Shown here: piece by piece, positions 6,293 to 6,626 of the stretch
Layout: every line of letters begins with the position of its first letter
How positions within the stretch are numbered: the stretch's first letter is position 1
Origin: Acetobacter sp.
Lineage (GTDB): Bacteria > Pseudomonadota > Alphaproteobacteria > RF32 > CAG-239
Direction: 5' to 3'
Length of the DNA stretch: 6,626 nucleotides
Assembly (NCBI GenBank): GCA_023665325.1
Contig: JAMPED010000053.1
Span: 1 to 6,626 of the forward strand
Notes under the pieces: model-generated
What the model saw: only the letters and a program-made list of their open reading frames with translations
What the model was told of the DNA's origin: nothing
Database searches by the model: none
Made by a program: the position numbers and the translations under genes

Positions 6293-6318
6293 AAAAAAGG
6301 CAGAGCCGAAACCCTGCC
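6293..6318 (-). terminator. Rho-independent terminator of the rplO operon
   Basis: On the - strand GGCAG (6314-6318) pairs with CTGCC (6299-6303) around a ten-base loop, preceded by four A residues and followed by six T residues (6293-6298). It begins about 28 bases after the rplO stop, so the ribosomal protein transcript should end here. Confidence 0.85.
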
Positions 6319-6345
6319 TTTTAATTGAATTGTCAACACTAAAAA

Positions 6346-6626
6346 TTAAGCGTTAACAGTAACTTTTCCGCCTGCTTTTTCAACAGCTGCAATAGCTGCT
6401 TTAGAAGCAGAATCAACAGTGATGTTGATAGCAGAGGTCAAAGCACCTCTTGCCAACAAACGAATGCCATCTAATTCTTTAGAAATAACATTAGAAGCTA
6501 ACAAGCTTTCTTTTGTGATTTCATTAGCGTTCAATTTGCCAGCATCAACAGCCTTCTGGATAGTATCCAAGTTGATAACTGCAAAAGTTTTTGCGAATGG
6601 GTTTTTGAAACCACGTTTCGGCAATC
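6346..6626 (-). CDS. rplO: 50S ribosomal protein L15, C-terminal part (5' end outside window)
   Basis: L15 binds 23S rRNA and joins late in assembly of the large ribosomal subunit. The visible 93 residues are the C-terminal part of a protein usually near 145-160 residues. They begin with LPKRGFKNPF, the conserved segment in the middle of L15, and run through 'GIRLLARGAL' and 'SASKAAIAAVEKAGG', which fit the L15 C-terminal signature (A at the SxxA position and the closing GG); Arg replaces the usual Lys of 'GVKLLGKG'. The TTG at 6624 is internal, because the frame stays open to the edge. In most bacteria rplO sits in the spc operon and secY follows it; here a terminator and a non-coding region follow. 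Confidence 0.95.
   Translation of the reverse strand, partial: LPKRGFKNPFAKTFAVINLDTIQKAVDAGKLNANEITKESLLASNVISKELDGIRLLARGALTSAINITVDSASKAAIAAVEKAGGKVTVNA

Noticed and set aside
1..6626. CRISPR array, insertion sequence or prophage
   Set aside because: There are no regularly spaced repeats, no transposase or integrase, and no phage genes anywhere in the window.

Overview
The window looks like part of a chromosome from an AT-rich proteobacterium, most likely an alphaproteobacterium. The clue is the C-terminal half of ribosomal protein L15 at the right edge, whose 'LPKRGF...DGIRLL..G' pattern reads most like alphaproteobacterial L15. This placement is inference from one partial protein. Coding is dense, and promoters are close to the sigma-70 consensus.

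Layout, left to right. (1) Bases 1-1166, + strand: the 3' part of an ABC exporter (end of the membrane domain plus a complete ATPase domain), cut by the window edge. (2) Bases 1155-1185: a hairpin over its stop codon that can terminate transcription in both directions, between two convergent genes. (3) Bases 1225-2844, - strand: a 539-residue protein I do not recognise, probably all-helical, richer in G+C than its neighbours by eye. It has its own promoter with near-consensus boxes and 17-bp spacing, embedded in the end of the preceding gene. (4) Bases 2993-3676 and 3683-5929, - strand: a tight two-gene operon. A divergent fused ABC transporter is followed six bases later by an HD-domain phosphohydrolase of the YpgQ/YedJ type. 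(5) Bases 5930-6345: a gene-free stretch with the operon promoter, a rho-independent terminator and, just upstream of that terminator, a strongly folded element of about 190 bases. (6) Bases 6346-6626, - strand: the end of rplO, closed by its own terminator; secY, its usual next neighbour, is not there.

Apart from the left ABC exporter, everything is on the - strand. The order of transcription is rplO, structured RNA, divergent ABC transporter, HD hydrolase, unknown 539-residue protein.

The best candidate for something undescribed is the structured element at 6041-6230. A long imperfect stem (about 27 pairs) encloses at least two well-formed side hairpins, and an intrinsic terminator follows directly and shares three bases with the foot of the closing stem. 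This fits either a free-standing small RNA or a cis-acting attenuator/riboswitch ahead of the ABC-HD operon. I could not match it to any RNA family I know. Second in interest is the divergent ABC protein, with a Cys-rich N-terminal region, apparently five rather than six membrane segments, an importer-like ATPase domain with an insertion, and a basic C-terminal tail.
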